A stretch of 64,000 nucleotides of DNA from assembly GCF_010728725.1 (NCBI RefSeq), contig NZ_AP022606.1, forward strand, positions 4,030,001 to 4,094,000, in the 5' to 3' direction. Source of the stretch: Mycobacterium branderi (lineage in GTDB: Bacteria > Actinomycetota > Actinomycetes > Mycobacteriales > Mycobacteriaceae). Each line of letters begins with the position of its first letter. The stretch's first letter is position 1. The position numbers were made by a program, and so were the translations under genes. Shown here piece by piece: positions 25,887-36,339 of the stretch. The notes under the pieces were generated by a model. The model had not been told where the DNA came from, made no database searches, and saw nothing but the letters and a program-made list of their open reading frames with translations.

Positions 25887-28226
25887 CTAAATGGACGCGA
25901 ACAGCACACCCTCGGCGATCAACAGTTCGGTTTCCTCGCTGCTCATCTGCAGCACCTTGCGGCAGATCTCGCGGGTGTCCTGCCCGGGCAGCGGGGCAGG
26001 CCGCTGCGGTGCCGGCGGGATATGGCGAAACGGCGCCGGGCCGGATTCGGCCGGCAACGGATGGTCGAACAGCGGATGGCTCATGGGGCTGAACAACTTT
26101 CGCGCCAACAGCTGCGGGTCTTCGAGCACGTCGGGCGGGCGGTTCATCGCGCCGGCGGGAACTCCGACCGACTGCAGTGCTTCGGCGACCTGCGCCGGCG
26201 GGTAGGCGCGGGTCCACTCCGAGACTGTCGCCACCAACTCGTGCCGGTCGGACACCCGCGCCTCCGGATACCCGAAAACCCTTGCAGCAGCCAGCCAATC
26301 GGCATCGTCGCGGATGGAGATGACGCACCATTCGTCGTCGCCGGCGCACGGGTAGACCGCGTGCACGCTGGTGTCGTCGCTTACGTCGGCTCGACCGGCT
26401 GCGCGTGCCGCCTCGGCGACGTACAGCGTGTCGAGTTGGTTGACGACGGCCTCGGCCTGGGAGACGTGCACGCGCGCCCCGGATCCCGTGCGGTCGCGAT
26501 GGATCAGCGCCGCGAGCGCCCCGATCGCGGTGATCCGTCCGACCACGTGGTCGGGGAAGATCGTCGTCGCGTCGTAGAACGGATGCCGCGAGGTGTCGGC
26601 GGCGGCTTCCTCGGAGGTCCACAGCTTGGTGACCCCGGTGGTCGCGCGCACCAGCGGGCCGTAGCCCATTCGGGTGCTCCACGGGCCGGTGTCACCGAAC
26701 GCGCTGCTCTCGGCGAGCACGATCCGCGGGTTGACGGCACTCAGTGCGTCGTACGGAAAACCAAGGGCGGCAAGGGTTCCCGGCTTGAAGTTGGCGAAGA
26801 CCGCGTCGGCATCAGCGACCAGGCGGCTGAAGACTTGCTTGCCCTGCGCGCTGCGCAGATCCAGACCGAGCCCCAGGTTGTTTCGGTGCGCCCAGGCAAA
26901 CGACTCGCTCATCGCCTCGCCGGCGCGGGCCTGACGCAATCCATCCGGGTAGGCGGCGCTTTCGACCTTGATGACCTCGGCGCCCAGATCGGCGAACAGC
27001 CGGCTGCATTCGCCGCCGGCGACGATGATGCCGAGGTCGACGATTCGCAGCCCGTCGAACGGACGCGTGGCCTTCTGGCGAGGCGTAGCGGCCACCCGAT
27101 CGGTGCGCCAGGAAGCGTTGTCAATGCCGGGCGCGGGAGCGGGCGCGCGAAAACCGCTGTGCTGCCCGTCAACCGAGAAGTAGCCGACCGGAATCGTGGC
27201 ATGCACGCCCGGGACGAGTTCGGTTTCGGTGATCGCGCCGACCGATCGGAAATGTTCGGAGGCAAGGATTTGCGACGGCGAGAGCACCGCGGCGATCGGC
27301 ACGCCGTTGGCCTGCCCGGCCGACACCAGCTCCTTCATCGTCTGGCCTTCGAACAACTTCTCGATCAGCTCGGTGATCTGCGGCCAGGCGGCGAACCGCG
27401 CGCCGATGACGTCGTAGCGGGGGTCGGCAAACTCCTCGGGCTCCCCCAGCCAGCGCCGCAGCCCGCGCCACTGCCGCGGCGACATCACACAGATCCGGAC
27501 GTGGCCGTCCTTGCAGCGGTAGATCGGGTAGGCGTCCTGGTTGCGCGGCCGTCCGCGCCAACGGTGGGGGCGGCGGACACCGGCCGCCGCTTGCCCGTGC
27601 GTGCCGAACGCCGGGTCGAGCGCCATGACGACGGCGTCGAACCGGGCAAAGTCAATGTAATCGCCTGCGCCGCAACGTAACCGGTTGTAGTACGCGACGA
27701 GCGCAGCCCAGGTGGCCTGCACGGCGGCGGTCGCCGACGCGATGCCGTCGGGCGGCAGCACCGGTGTGCCGGTGGTGGGGCCCGAGCGGGACAGCGAGCC
27801 CGACAGCGCATAGAAGACGGGGTCGGTGGCCCGCCACGACGACCGCGGACCCGTCGCACCGAAATCGGTGATCGACAACACGACCAGCCGCGGGTAGCGG
27901 TCGGCCAGCTCGGTGCAAGAGACTCCGTAGGTGACCGCCTGCCCGCTGTCGACGACGATGTCGGCGCCGGCGGCCAGCTCGAGAAGGCGGGCGCGGTCCG
28001 CTGCGTCGGAAGGGTCGAGCACGGTGCTGCGTTTGTTGGCGTTGTGCAGCGCGAACGGCAAACTATGGCCACCGAGCGACGGCAGTCGTCGCCGTGCCGG
28101 GCTGCCGCCGGGCGGTTCGACCTTGAGCACGTCGGCGCCCAGATCGGCGAGTATCCGGCCCACCGCGTCGGCGTCGTCGCCCGACAGGTCGAGCACCCGC
28201 AGCGATGCCAGCAGCCCGGCAACCAT
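25887..28226 (-). CDS. Double-domain family III CoA-transferase (CaiB/BaiF; Rv1866-like)
   Basis: The protein is 779 residues containing two tandem CaiB/BaiF units, roughly 1-385 and 395-779. Each starts with a (L/I)RVLDLS- or LRIVDLG-type strand and a DLGA(D/E)VIKVE motif. In unit 1 the catalytic aspartate position reads FARFDAVV; in unit 2 the matching segment reads VSQAEAVV, with Glu instead of Asp, so only unit 1 may form the covalent aspartyl-CoA intermediate. The ATG at 28224-28226 matches the M. tuberculosis start; its ribosome site is weak. It is the first gene of the minus-strand Rv1866-1868 block and diverges from the phosphoketolase gene with 50 bp between starts. Confidence 0.88.
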   Translation of the reverse strand: MVAGLLASLRVLDLSGDDADAVGRILADLGADVLKVEPPGGSPARRRLPSLGGHSLPFALHNANKRSTVLDPSDAADRARLLELAAGADIVVDSGQAVTYGVSCTELADRYPRLVVLSITDFGATGPRSSWRATDPVFYALSGSLSRSGPTTGTPVLPPDGIASATAAVQATWAALVAYYNRLRCGAGDYIDFARFDAVVMALDPAFGTHGQAAAGVRRPHRWRGRPRNQDAYPIYRCKDGHVRICVMSPRQWRGLRRWLGEPEEFADPRYDVIGARFAAWPQITELIEKLFEGQTMKELVSAGQANGVPIAAVLSPSQILASEHFRSVGAITETELVPGVHATIPVGYFSVDGQHSGFRAPAPAPGIDNASWRTDRVAATPRQKATRPFDGLRIVDLGIIVAGGECSRLFADLGAEVIKVESAAYPDGLRQARAGEAMSESFAWAHRNNLGLGLDLRSAQGKQVFSRLVADADAVFANFKPGTLAALGFPYDALSAVNPRIVLAESSAFGDTGPWSTRMGYGPLVRATTGVTKLWTSEEAAADTSRHPFYDATTIFPDHVVGRITAIGALAALIHRDRTGSGARVHVSQAEAVVNQLDTLYVAEAARAAGRADVSDDTSVHAVYPCAGDDEWCVISIRDDADWLAAARVFGYPEARVSDRHELVATVSEWTRAYPPAQVAEALQSVGVPAGAMNRPPDVLEDPQLLARKLFSPMSHPLFDHPLPAESGPAPFRHIPPAPQRPAPLPGQDTREICRKVLQMSSEETELLIAEGVLFASI

Positions 28227-28276
28227 CAGCTCAGCGTAGTTGGCGGCTTTTGCCGACCGCCGGGACAATCGGACGG

Positions 28277-30646
28277 ATGAGTCTGCAAACCGCGACACCG
28301 GCCGCCCTTTCCGCCGACGAACTTGCCCTCATCGACGCCTACTGGCGCGCCGCCAACTACCTGTCGGTCGGCCAGATCTACCTGCTCGACAATCCGCTGC
28401 TGCGCCAGCCGCTCACCTCCGAGCACGTCAAGCCCCGACTGCTGGGGCATTGGGGCACCACTCCGGGGCTCAACCTGATCTACGCGCACCTGAACCGGGT
28501 CATCCGTGCCCGCGACGCCAACGTCATCTACATCACGGGGCCAGGCCACGGCGGGCCGGGACTCGTCGCCAACGCGTACCTGGAAGGCACCTACAGCGAG
28601 GTGTACACCGGGATCGAAGAAGGCGCCGACGGGCTGCGAAAGCTGTTCCGCCAGTTCTCTTTTCCCGGCGGCATCCCCAGCCACGTCGCCGCCCAGACAC
28701 CGGGGTCCATCCACGAGGGCGGGGAGCTGGGGTATGCCCTCGTCCACGCGTACGGGGCGGCGTTCGACAACCCCGATCTGGTGGTGGCCTGCGTGGTCGG
28801 CGATGGGGAGGCCGAAACCGGCCCGCTGGCCGCCGGGTGGCATTCCAACAAGCTCCTTAACCCGGCCCGCGACGGCGCGGTGTTGCCGGTCCTGCACCTC
28901 AACGGCTACAAGATCGCCAACCCGACCGTGCTGGCCCGCATCCCACACGACGAGCTCGAGTTGCTGCTGCGCGGCTACGGCTATCGGCCGATCACGGTCG
29001 CCGGTGACGATCCCGCCAACGTGCATCAGCAGCTGGCCGCCGCGCTCGACGACGCGTTCGACGACATCGCGAACATTCAGCACCGCGCCCGCAGCGGCGC
29101 GAACACTGAACGGCCGGTGTGGCCGATGATCGTGCTGCGCACCCCGAAGGGGTGGACCGGGCCGAAGGTGGTCGACGGCAAACGGGTCGAGGGCACCTGG
29201 CGCTCGCATCAGGTACCGCTGTCCGAGACCCACGACAATCCCGCTCATCGCGCGAAACTCGAGGAATGGCTGCGCAGCTACCGGCCGGAGGAGCTGTTCG
29301 ACGACGACGGCAGGTTGCGTCCGGAGTTGCGCGCGCTGGCGCCGGCCGGTGAGCGCCGGATGAGTGCCAACCCACATGCCAACGGCGGTCTGCTGCTACA
29401 CGACCTGGACCTGCCGGACTTTCGCGACTACGCGGTGGACGTCCCGAAGCCCGGCACGCAGACCCATGAGGCGACCCGCGTGCTGGGCACCTTCCTGCGC
29501 GACGTGATCGCCCGCAACCCGGACCGTTTCCGGCTGATGGGGCCCGACGAGACGGCCTCCAACCGCCTGGACGCGGTATACGGCTCGACCGAGAAGGTGT
29601 GGCTGTCCGAAACGCTGCCCGACGACGAGCACCTGGCGCCCGACGGCCGGGTGATGGAGGTGCTCTCCGAGCATCTGTGCCAGGGCTGGCTCGAGGGCTA
29701 CCTACTGACCGGTCGGCACGGGCTGTTCAACTGCTACGAAGCGTTCGTGCACATCGTCGACTCGATGCTCAACCAGCACGCGAAATGGCTTGCCACCAGC
29801 CGGGAATTGCCGTGGCGGCGGCCGATCGCGTCGCTGAACTATCTGCTGACCTCGCACGTGTGGCGCCAGGACCACAACGGTGCGTCGCATCAGGATCCCG
29901 GCTTCATCGACCTGGTGGCCAACAAGCGGGCCGAGATCACTCGGGTGTACTTGCCGCCTGATGGCAACACCCTGCTCTCGGTGGCCGACCATTGCCTGCG
30001 CAGCCGCGACTACATCAACGTGATCGTCGCCGGTAAGCAACCTGCGCTCGCCTACCTCGACATGGACTCCGCGATTGCGCACTGCACCCGCGGGCTGGGC
30101 ATCTGGCAGTGGGCGAGCACCGCGACAGCCGAACCGGACGTGGTGCTGGCCTGCGCCGGCGACATCCCGACGCTGGAGACCCTGGCGGCCGCCGACATTT
30201 TGCGGCGCGAGCTACCGGATCTGGCCGTGCGGGTGATCAACGTCGTCGACCTCATGCGTTTGCAGCCGGACTCCGAGCACCCACATGGCTTGCCCGACAG
30301 CGAGTTCGACGCGCTGTTCGGTGTCGACACCCCGGTGATTTTCGCCTACCACGGTTACCCGTGGCTGATTCACCGGCTCACCTACCGGCGGACCAACCAC
30401 AGCCACATGCATGTGCGCGGCTTCAAAGAGCGCGGCACCACGACGACGCCGTTCGACATGGTGATGCTCAACGACCTCGACCGGTTCCACCTGGTGATGG
30501 ATGTGATCGACCGGGTCGACGGGCTGGGTAACCGCGCCGCGGTGCTGCGTCAGGCGATGGCCGACGCGCGGTTGGCGGCCCGCCGCTACACCCGTGAGCA
30601 CGGCGAGGACGACCCGGCGATCAGCGGCTGGACCTGGGTAGCCTAG
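28277..30646 (+). CDS. xfp: Xylulose-5-phosphate/fructose-6-phosphate phosphoketolase
   Basis: The protein is 789 residues, the usual phosphoketolase length. Thiamine diphosphate enzyme signatures are [20 protein letters not shown] near 77, [17 protein letters not shown] near 146 and [17 protein letters not shown] (GDGE...N-type TPP motif). It cleaves xylulose 5-phosphate and/or fructose 6-phosphate to acetyl phosphate plus a sugar phosphate. The ATG at 28277 is used. It is divergent from the CoA-transferase gene and is followed four bases later by a CAAX-type membrane protein gene. No phosphotransacetylase or acetate kinase gene is adjacent. Confidence 0.95.
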   Translation: MSLQTATPAALSADELALIDAYWRAANYLSVGQIYLLDNPLLRQPLTSEHVKPRLLGHWGTTPGLNLIYAHLNRVIRARDANVIYITGPGHGGPGLVANAYLEGTYSEVYTGIEEGADGLRKLFRQFSFPGGIPSHVAAQTPGSIHEGGELGYALVHAYGAAFDNPDLVVACVVGDGEAETGPLAAGWHSNKLLNPARDGAVLPVLHLNGYKIANPTVLARIPHDELELLLRGYGYRPITVAGDDPANVHQQLAAALDDAFDDIANIQHRARSGANTERPVWPMIVLRTPKGWTGPKVVDGKRVEGTWRSHQVPLSETHDNPAHRAKLEEWLRSYRPEELFDDDGRLRPELRALAPAGERRMSANPHANGGLLLHDLDLPDFRDYAVDVPKPGTQTHEATRVLGTFLRDVIARNPDRFRLMGPDETASNRLDAVYGSTEKVWLSETLPDDEHLAPDGRVMEVLSEHLCQGWLEGYLLTGRHGLFNCYEAFVHIVDSMLNQHAKWLATSRELPWRRPIASLNYLLTSHVWRQDHNGASHQDPGFIDLVANKRAEITRVYLPPDGNTLLSVADHCLRSRDYINVIVAGKQPALAYLDMDSAIAHCTRGLGIWQWASTATAEPDVVLACAGDIPTLETLAAADILRRELPDLAVRVINVVDLMRLQPDSEHPHGLPDSEFDALFGVDTPVIFAYHGYPWLIHRLTYRRTNHSHMHVRGFKERGTTTTPFDMVMLNDLDRFHLVMDVIDRVDGLGNRAAVLRQAMADARLAARRYTREHGEDDPAISGWTWVA

Positions 30647-30650
30647 GGCA

Positions 30651-31397
30651 ATGACCACCGAACCGCACCCGCTGGCGGTGCAGCTCGCGGCGCTGCACCG
30701 ATTTGCGGTCTACGTCGACGTCGCCGTCGTCGTGGTGGTGTTGGCGGTGACGAACCTGATCGCGCATTTCACCACACCGTGGGCGGGCATCGCCACCGTG
30801 CCGGCAGCAGCGATAGGGCTAGTAATCATGTTGCGCTGCAACGGTTTAGGTTGGGCCGAGCTCGGGCTCGGTCGCGAACACTGGCGGGCGGGGTTGGGAT
30901 ATGCGCTGGCGGCCGTGACCGTGGTGATGTCGGTGATCGCGGTCGGTGTGCTGCTTCCGATCACACGGCCGATGTTCATGAACAACCACTACGCGACAAT
31001 TTCGGGTGCGTTGATCGCGTCGATGATCATCATCCCGCTGCAGACGGTGATCCCGGAAGAGCTGGCGTTTCGTGGTGTGCTGCATGGGGCATTGAACCGC
31101 GCGTGGGGATTTCGGGGTGTCGCGGTGGCGGGCTCGCTGCTGTTCGGGCTGTGGCACATCGCAACCTCGTTGGGACTGACCAGCAGCAACGTCGGCTTCA
31201 CCCGGCTGTTCGGCGGCGGCATTGTCGGCATGCTGGCCGGTGTGACACTGGCTGTGTGTGCGACGGCCGCCGCGGGCTTTGTGTTCAGCTGGTTGCGGCG
31301 GCGCAGCGGCAGCCTGATCGCGCCGATTGCCTTGCACTGGTCACTGAACGGGCTGGGTGCCTTGGCCGCCGCGCTGGTGTGGCACCTGTCCACTTGA
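30651..31397 (+). CDS. CPBP/CAAX-type intramembrane protease (Rv1863c-like)
   Basis: The protein is 248 residues with about seven or eight membrane helices. IPEELAFRGVLHGAL carries the EExxxR motif, LLFGLWHIATS the FxxxH-type second motif, and LIAPIALHWSLN the third, the glutamic-type active site of CPBP intramembrane proteases. Its role in mycobacteria is not established. The ATG follows the phosphoketolase stop by four bases. It is convergent with adhA. Confidence 0.86.
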   Translation: MTTEPHPLAVQLAALHRFAVYVDVAVVVVVLAVTNLIAHFTTPWAGIATVPAAAIGLVIMLRCNGLGWAELGLGREHWRAGLGYALAAVTVVMSVIAVGVLLPITRPMFMNNHYATISGALIASMIIIPLQTVIPEELAFRGVLHGALNRAWGFRGVAVAGSLLFGLWHIATSLGLTSSNVGFTRLFGGGIVGMLAGVTLAVCATAAAGFVFSWLRRRSGSLIAPIALHWSLNGLGALAAALVWHLST

Positions 31398-31405
31398 GGG
31401 AGCGG

Positions 31406-32434
31406 CTACACCAGCAGCACCGCCGCGCCGGCGATGCGGCCCTCGGACAGATCCGTGAGTGCTCGATCAGCTTGTCCCAGAGGGTATTCCGGCGTGGTGA
31501 CGTTGATGCGATGCTGGCCGGCGAATTCGAGGAAGGCCCGGGCGTCGGCGCGGGTGTTCGACGTCACCGAGCGAATCTGGCGCTCCTGGAACAGGTGCCG
31601 CTGGTAGTTGAGGGCCGGAATGTCGCTGAGGTGGATGCCGGCGATCGCCAGGGTGCCGCCGCGGTCCAGCGCCTCCAGCGCGGGAAGTACCAGCTCGCCC
31701 ACGGGAGCGAACAGAATCGCCGCGTCGAGCGGCACCGGCGGTGGGTCGTCGGCGCCTTGCGCCGAGGCGGCGCCCAGTTCCAGCGCCAGCTCGCGTGCTT
31801 TGGCGCCGCGGGTCATCACGTGCAGCTCCGCGCCCTGCGCCACCGCGACCTGCGCGGTGATGTGGGCGCTGCCGCCGAATCCATACAGACCCAGCCGGCC
31901 ACCCGGCGGCAACTCGGCGCGCAGCAGCGCGCGGTAGCCGATGATGCCGGCGCACAGTAGCGGCGCCAGTTCGCTGTCGCTGTAGCCGTCCGGCAGGTGG
32001 TGGGCGAAAGCCGCAGGGACCGTGGCGAATTCGGCATACCCACCGTCGGCATCCCAACCCGTGTAGCGGGATTGCGGGCACAGGTTTTCGTCGCCGCGCC
32101 GACAGTACTTGCACACCCCACAGGTGTGGCGCAGCCAGGCGATCCCGACCCGGTCACCGACCGCGAATTCGTCGCCGGCGTCGGCTCCGACCTCGACAAC
32201 CTCCCCCACCACCTCATGGCCGGGGGTCACCCGCTCACGGTGCACCGGCAGGTCGCCCTCGGTGACGTGCAGGTCGGTGCGACACACCCCGCAGGCACGC
32301 ACGGCCACCAGCAACTCGGACGGCTCAGGACGCGGCACCTCGGCGGTAACCCGTTCCAGCGGCCCGGTGTTCATCGGACCGGGCTTGTGTACTCGCCACG
32401 CACTCATCGTGGCGGCAGCCGGCTCAGACGCCAT
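31406..32434 (-). CDS. adhA: Zinc-dependent alcohol dehydrogenase
   Basis: The protein is 342 residues. The catalytic zinc site is visible as [11 protein letters not shown] and [10 protein letters not shown], and the structural zinc cysteines as [17 protein letters not shown]. The Rossmann segment is [17 protein letters not shown]; the GxGxxA motif reads GFGGSA, as in the M. tuberculosis AdhA subgroup. It oxidises primary alcohols with NAD(P). The ATG at 32432-32434 is used; an ATG nine codons downstream is possible. It lies beside the GlsB/YeaQ gene, as Rv1862 lies beside Rv1861. Confidence 0.92.
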   Translation of the reverse strand: MASEPAAATMSAWRVHKPGPMNTGPLERVTAEVPRPEPSELLVAVRACGVCRTDLHVTEGDLPVHRERVTPGHEVVGEVVEVGADAGDEFAVGDRVGIAWLRHTCGVCKYCRRGDENLCPQSRYTGWDADGGYAEFATVPAAFAHHLPDGYSDSELAPLLCAGIIGYRALLRAELPPGGRLGLYGFGGSAHITAQVAVAQGAELHVMTRGAKARELALELGAASAQGADDPPPVPLDAAILFAPVGELVLPALEALDRGGTLAIAGIHLSDIPALNYQRHLFQERQIRSVTSNTRADARAFLEFAGQHRINVTTPEYPLGQADRALTDLSEGRIAGAAVLLV

Positions 32435-32495
32435 GGCTCCATCATGCCGCGCCGGCGCCCTGGCGGCTCCTCAACGGCCGCAACGGGTTAGCGGA

Positions 32496-32798
32496 TTAAC
32501 TGCGTCCGCGGACGAGCCCGATGATCCACAGCAGTATCACAGAGCCGAGTACCGCGGTGAACAACGTGAACCACCACCCGCCGGAGGCAGTGTCGACGAA
32601 GAAGCTGAGAAGGAAGCCACCGATCAGCGCGCCGACGATTCCGATCACAATGTTCATCAGTATCCCTGCGCCACCGCCCCGGACGATCTTGCCAGCGATC
32701 CAGCCCGCGATAGCGCCGATGATGATGTAACCGATCCAGCCGACACTGGTCAGTGTCGTTGATCGGGCGAGGAACTCGGTGGCTGCCATGACATACAT
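32496..32798 (-). CDS. GlsB/YeaQ/YmgE-family small membrane protein, copy 1 (Rv1861-like)
   Basis: The protein is 100 residues with three hydrophobic segments and the family pattern GWIGYIIIGAIAGWIAGKIV, GILMNIVIGIVGALIGGFLL and a final LGSVILLWIIGLVRGR. The name refers to transglycosylase-associated proteins; the actual function is unknown, but members are often stress-induced. The ATG at 32796-32798 follows AAGGAG by six bases. It shares an upstream 16-bp motif with the neighbouring paralogue. Confidence 0.88.
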   Translation of the reverse strand: MYVMAATEFLARSTTLTSVGWIGYIIIGAIAGWIAGKIVRGGGAGILMNIVIGIVGALIGGFLLSFFVDTASGGWWFTLFTAVLGSVILLWIIGLVRGRS

Positions 32799-32851
32799 CC
32801 GGATCTCCTTGCTGTCGCAGGCAAGTCCAGCGCTTCCGCTGGCTTGTCACC

Positions 32852-32880
32852 CGGTATACCGCGTCAGCGTAACGATTCGG
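32852..32880 (-). promoter_or_regulatory. Repeated upstream motif, copy 1
   Basis: On the plus strand this contains ATACCGCGTCAGCGTA, 16 bases identical to a site at 33262-33292. Read in the direction of transcription it is TACGCTGACGCGGTAT, with a GGTATA-like end resembling a -10 element. It lies 54 bp before the start of GlsB/YeaQ copy 1. A shared sigma factor or regulator is inferred. Confidence 0.55.
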
Positions 32881-32912
32881 CAGCCATATTGGACACGGGT
32901 CGACTTAACTGG

Positions 32913-33191
32913 CTAAAGGGTTCGTGTGCGCGAGGTGACGAACTTGTAGATCAGCAGCAGGATCACCGCGCCGACCAATGCACCTAAGAACGAGTGCTTT
33001 ATCGGCGGGTGAATATCGAATTGGTGCGGCGGGAACACCACGCTGCCCAGCGTGCCGCCAACGTAGGCTCCTACGATCCCGAGTACTGCCGTTGCGATCA
33101 AACCCATGGACTGCCTGCCGGGCACGATCAGTCGCGCGACCGCGCCGACGATAAGACCCAGGATGATCATCCAGATGATGTGCAAGACCAC
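32913..33191 (-). CDS. GlsB/YeaQ/YmgE-family small membrane protein, copy 2
   Basis: The protein is 92 residues with the same three-helix pattern: IIWMIILGLIVGAVARLIV, GLIATAVLGIVGAYVGGTLG and FLGALVGAVILLLIYKFV. It is paralogous to the adjacent copy 1. A GTG at 33189-33191 follows AAAGGAG by eight bases. The two copies lie in tandem, 114 bp apart, each behind the same motif, so a local duplication including the promoter is likely. Confidence 0.87.
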   Translation of the reverse strand: MVLHIIWMIILGLIVGAVARLIVPGRQSMGLIATAVLGIVGAYVGGTLGSVVFPPHQFDIHPPIKHSFLGALVGAVILLLIYKFVTSRTRTL

Positions 33192-33261
33192 GGCCAGCTC
33201 CTTTGACTATTGGCCTGCAAGCAGGACGGCGAGACGTTGAGCCCACTGCTGGACTGCCATT

Positions 33262-33292
33262 CGGTAATACCGCGTCAGCGTAGCCAGATCGG
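33262..33292 (-). promoter_or_regulatory. Repeated upstream motif, copy 2
   Basis: This site carries the same 16-bp sequence as 32852-32880, here 71 bp before the start of GlsB/YeaQ copy 2. Flanking bases are partly conserved (TCGGTAATACC versus CCGGTATACC, and a GATCGG/GATTCGG end). Confidence 0.55.
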
Positions 33293-33304
33293 ATGCGATG
33301 TCGC

Positions 33305-34351
33305 TCAGGTTGTGCGTGTGGTTCCCGTCGCCGAGGTGGTGACCGGACCTTGTTCACCGGCGGGAGCCGGAGCCGGCTGCTGTTGCGGCGCATTGGGGGC
33401 CGGAGCGTTAGGTGCCGGTGCTGGTGCTCCCGGCGCCGCCGGCGGTGCTGCCGGTGCTGCCGGAGCGCCCGGAGCGGGAGCGGTACCCGGCGTCGCCGCC
33501 GGCGGTGCACCTATCGGGCGGACCGACTCGGCCAACACCTTGGCGGCGCTCTGGTCCACCGGGTCGTTGGAGGTGCCCAGCCACACCACGAACCAGCGCT
33601 GCTTTTGGGCACCCTGCGCCGTGTTCGGGTTGCTCGGACCGACCACGCCCGTCCAGATCTGGCCGTTCGGCTTGCTGGCATCGCTGAACTTCACCTCGTA
33701 GTACGAGGCGCTCCCCGACACGCCGTTACCGGCCAGCGGTACGTTCGCCTGGTTGATCCGAGTACCCGGGTAGGGCATGAAGAACTCGCCCATGTCCGAG
33801 GCCAGCCGGGTGGCGGCCTTGGCGTTGTCGGCTTCGGCGCTGGCGTAAAGCTTTTGGTCCAACTTGCCGAGCACGATGCGGGTGTCGTTGGCGACGGCAG
33901 GCGGCTGGCCGGGCGCGGGCGGCGGGCCCGTCTCCTTGCTCAGCAGCGCGGACCCGTAGTCGAGGTGGGTCGCGTCCGATTCCACCCAGCCGGCCGGAAT
34001 GACATAGCTGAACCCTCCGGGCGGGTTGTCGACGCGCCCCGGTTCGGGTGCGTTGGGGTCGGCCACCGGCGGCGTCGCGTTCGGGTCGGTTCCCGGCGGT
34101 GCGGCGACGGGGTCGGCGGTCGGCGGCGCGGCGTTGGGCCCGGCTGGCCCGGGCGCGGTGTCGGGTGCGGCGTTGGCGCCCGCCGGCGGTGGTGGCGCCG
34201 GCGTCGTCGTGCCCGGGGGCGGCGCGGGATCGGCGCTCGCTGTCGTTGCCGGCAGTGCGATCGTGGCGGCGCTGGCGCCGGTTACCGCGGCGACTGCCAG
34301 CGTTGCCCAGAACGCCTTGGGACGTGTCGAGGTTGAGTCCACCTGCTTCAT
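33305..34351 (-). CDS. apa: Alanine- and proline-rich secreted antigen Apa (fibronectin-attachment protein)
   Basis: The protein is 348 residues. A long Sec signal peptide (residues 1-~40, core [21 protein letters not shown]) precedes a Pro/Ala-rich segment, a conserved central domain ([22 protein letters not shown] to [15 protein letters not shown]), and a second Pro/Ala-rich tail. M. tuberculosis Apa (Rv1860, 325 residues) has the same organisation and is a mannosylated secreted adhesin that binds fibronectin and host lectins. The proline-rich ends would be the O-mannosylation sites. It follows modC on the same strand after 72 bp. The longer length is due to the proline-rich ends. Confidence 0.94.
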   Translation of the reverse strand: MKQVDSTSTRPKAFWATLAVAAVTGASAATIALPATTASADPAPPPGTTTPAPPPPAGANAAPDTAPGPAGPNAAPPTADPVAAPPGTDPNATPPVADPNAPEPGRVDNPPGGFSYVIPAGWVESDATHLDYGSALLSKETGPPPAPGQPPAVANDTRIVLGKLDQKLYASAEADNAKAATRLASDMGEFFMPYPGTRINQANVPLAGNGVSGSASYYEVKFSDASKPNGQIWTGVVGPSNPNTAQGAQKQRWFVVWLGTSNDPVDQSAAKVLAESVRPIGAPPAATPGTAPAPGAPAAPAAPPAAPGAPAPAPNAPAPNAPQQQPAPAPAGEQGPVTTSATGTTRTT

Positions 34352-34423
34352 GGCGACGAACCTACCGTGTTACAGCCGTGACGCAAGTGTGGATTGCTGA
34401 CATTGTGATTTGTTTGCCAGCTG

Positions 34424-35539
34424 TTATGCAGGCGCGGCGCGGCGGTGGGCCGGAGCGGTGTACAACGCCACCTCTTGAGCCTTGACCGAAAACCATACGG
34501 ACTGGCCGGGAGTCAGCCGCAGTTCGGCCGCGGCCTCGGCCGTGACGTCGGCGGCCAGCCCGGGTGCGCCATCCGGTTGGTCCGCGGCGCGCACGCGGAC
34601 GGCGGGTCCACGGGTGTCCAGCTCGGCGACCGTCTGCTCGACGGTATTGCGCGGGCTGCCGTGCGGCGGGTCTCGGTACACGGCCACCGCCGCCGGTGTG
34701 AATACCGCGACGGCGTCCTGTCCCGCAGCGAGCTCGTCGACCGCCGTGCCGTGCCAGCGGTTCCCCGAGCGGTCAGCCAGGCTGCCGTCGTCGCCCATCG
34801 TTCCGTTGACCAGGTTGACACCGGCGATGCGCGCACCGAAATGACTGCGTGGCGCCGCCAAAACCTCAGCCACCGAACCGATTTCGGCGATCTTGCCCGC
34901 CTCGAGCACCAGCACGCGATCGGCCAGCGTGACGACGTCGAGCAGATCGTGGGTCACCAGGACGGTGGCGCGAGCATCCCGGGTCACGATCTTGCGGAGC
35001 AGCGCGCGGATGCCCGCGGCCGCGGCGACGTCCAGACCGGACAGTGGCTCGTCGAGCAGCAGCACGTCGGGTTCGGCCGCCAAGGCCCGCGCGATCGCCA
35101 CCCGCTGGGCTTGGCCCCCGGAGAGCTGCCGCGGCCGGCGATCAGCCAGTTGCCCGGCGTCCACCTCGCGCAACCAGCGCATCGCCGACGCCCGCTCCGC
35201 GCCGCGCGTCGCCCACCATCGGCGGCGACGGCTGTGCGGTCCGAACGCCACGTTGGCGGCCACGCTCATGTGCGGAAACAACAGCGGATCCTGAAGCAGC
35301 AGCCCGACACGGCGTCGGTGAGTCGCCACGTGCAACCCCGTTGCGGTGTCGGTCAGTGTGCGATCGCCCAGCCGGACGTGGCCCGCATCGGGTCGAACCA
35401 GGCCCGCGATCACATGCAATGTGGTCGACTTGCCAGACCCATTCGGCCCCAGCACCGCCAGCACTTCGCCCGGAGACACCGAGAACTGCACGTCCAGCCG
35501 ACGGTCCGCGACGACGGCCCGAAGCTGCAATTCGGTCAT
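34424..35539 (-). CDS. modC: Molybdate ABC transporter ATP-binding protein
   Basis: The protein is 371 residues. Walker A is [10 protein letters not shown] near residue 31, the signature [15 protein letters not shown] lies near 139, and Walker B is [14 protein letters not shown]-terminal ~110-residue region (after residue ~255, [11 protein letters not shown] onward) corresponds to the molybdate-binding (Mop) domain of ModC proteins. It powers molybdate import with ModB. The ATG overlaps the modB stop by 4 bp. Confidence 0.94.
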   Translation of the reverse strand: MTELQLRAVVADRRLDVQFSVSPGEVLAVLGPNGSGKSTTLHVIAGLVRPDAGHVRLGDRTLTDTATGLHVATHRRRVGLLLQDPLLFPHMSVAANVAFGPHSRRRRWWATRGAERASAMRWLREVDAGQLADRRPRQLSGGQAQRVAIARALAAEPDVLLLDEPLSGLDVAAAAGIRALLRKIVTRDARATVLVTHDLLDVVTLADRVLVLEAGKIAEIGSVAEVLAAPRSHFGARIAGVNLVNGTMGDDGSLADRSGNRWHGTAVDELAAGQDAVAVFTPAAVAVYRDPPHGSPRNTVEQTVAELDTRGPAVRVRAADQPDGAPGLAADVTAEAAAELRLTPGQSVWFSVKAQEVALYTAPAHRRAAPA

Positions 35540-36330
35540 CCGGCACCGACTCCGGTCAGGCGGCGGCTGCCCACTCCGAGCACGACGATCGCCGCGACCG
35601 CCACCAACAGAATCGACAAGGCCACCGCCGCGTCGGCGTCACTGACCCGCTGCAGATAGATCTCCAGCGGCAGCGTCCGCGTCACGCCCTGCCGCGACCC
35701 GGCAAACGTCAGCGTCGCACCGAACTCCCCCAGCGAACGGGCGAACGCCAGCACCGCACCCGAAACCAGGCCGGGCAACAGCAGCGGGAGCGTCACCCGC
35801 CACCACACCGTCCCGGGGCGGGCACCCAGCGTCGCCGCCACCACCTCGTAGTCGGCCCCCGCCGTGCGGGCCGCGCCCTCCAGCGCGATGACCAGAAACG
35901 GCAGCGAGACGAAGGTCTGCGCCAGCACCACCGCGGTGGTGGTGAACGCGATGCTGACGCCTGCCGCCTCCAGGTACCGCCCGATCAGCCCGAGCCGCCC
36001 GAACGCGTACAGCAGGGCGATGCCACCGACCACCGGCGGCAACACCAGGGGCAGCAGTATCGCCGGTCGCAGCCACCGCACCAGCCGCGCGTGGCTGCGT
36101 GCCAACACCAACGCCATCGGTACGCCGAGCAGCACGCACAGGGCGGTGCTGGCGGCAGCGGTTTTGATGCTCAGCAGCAGCGCGGTGCGCGACGACGGGC
36201 TGGTGATCAGCGACCAGAAATGTGGCCAGTCGACCTTGACCGCCATCGCCAGCAGCGGCAGCACGACGAACAGCACCCCCGCGGCGGCCGGGAGATACAC
36301 CCAGCGCGGCAATCCCGATGGCGCGGTCAA
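35536..36330 (-). CDS. modB: Molybdate ABC transporter permease
   Basis: The protein is 264 residues with about six membrane helices. The permease EAA-type loop is [25 protein letters not shown], which contacts ModC. The likely start is a TTG at 36328-36330, 9 bp after the modA stop, because the reading N-terminus [19 protein letters not shown] fits the family. It transports molybdate across the inner membrane. Gene order modA-modB-modC is preserved on the minus strand. Confidence 0.92.
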   Translation of the reverse strand: MTAPSGLPRWVYLPAAAGVLFVVLPLLAMAVKVDWPHFWSLITSPSSRTALLLSIKTAAASTALCVLLGVPMALVLARSHARLVRWLRPAILLPLVLPPVVGGIALLYAFGRLGLIGRYLEAAGVSIAFTTTAVVLAQTFVSLPFLVIALEGAARTAGADYEVVAATLGARPGTVWWRVTLPLLLPGLVSGAVLAFARSLGEFGATLTFAGSRQGVTRTLPLEIYLQRVSDADAAVALSILLVAVAAIVVLGVGSRRLTGVGAG

Positions 36331-36339
36331 CGCTGCTCG

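Noticed and set aside
33293..34336. Plus-strand frame antisense to apa, very Arg/Gly-rich
   Set aside because: It is the complement of the Pro/Ala-rich apa gene; the composition is explained by that gene.
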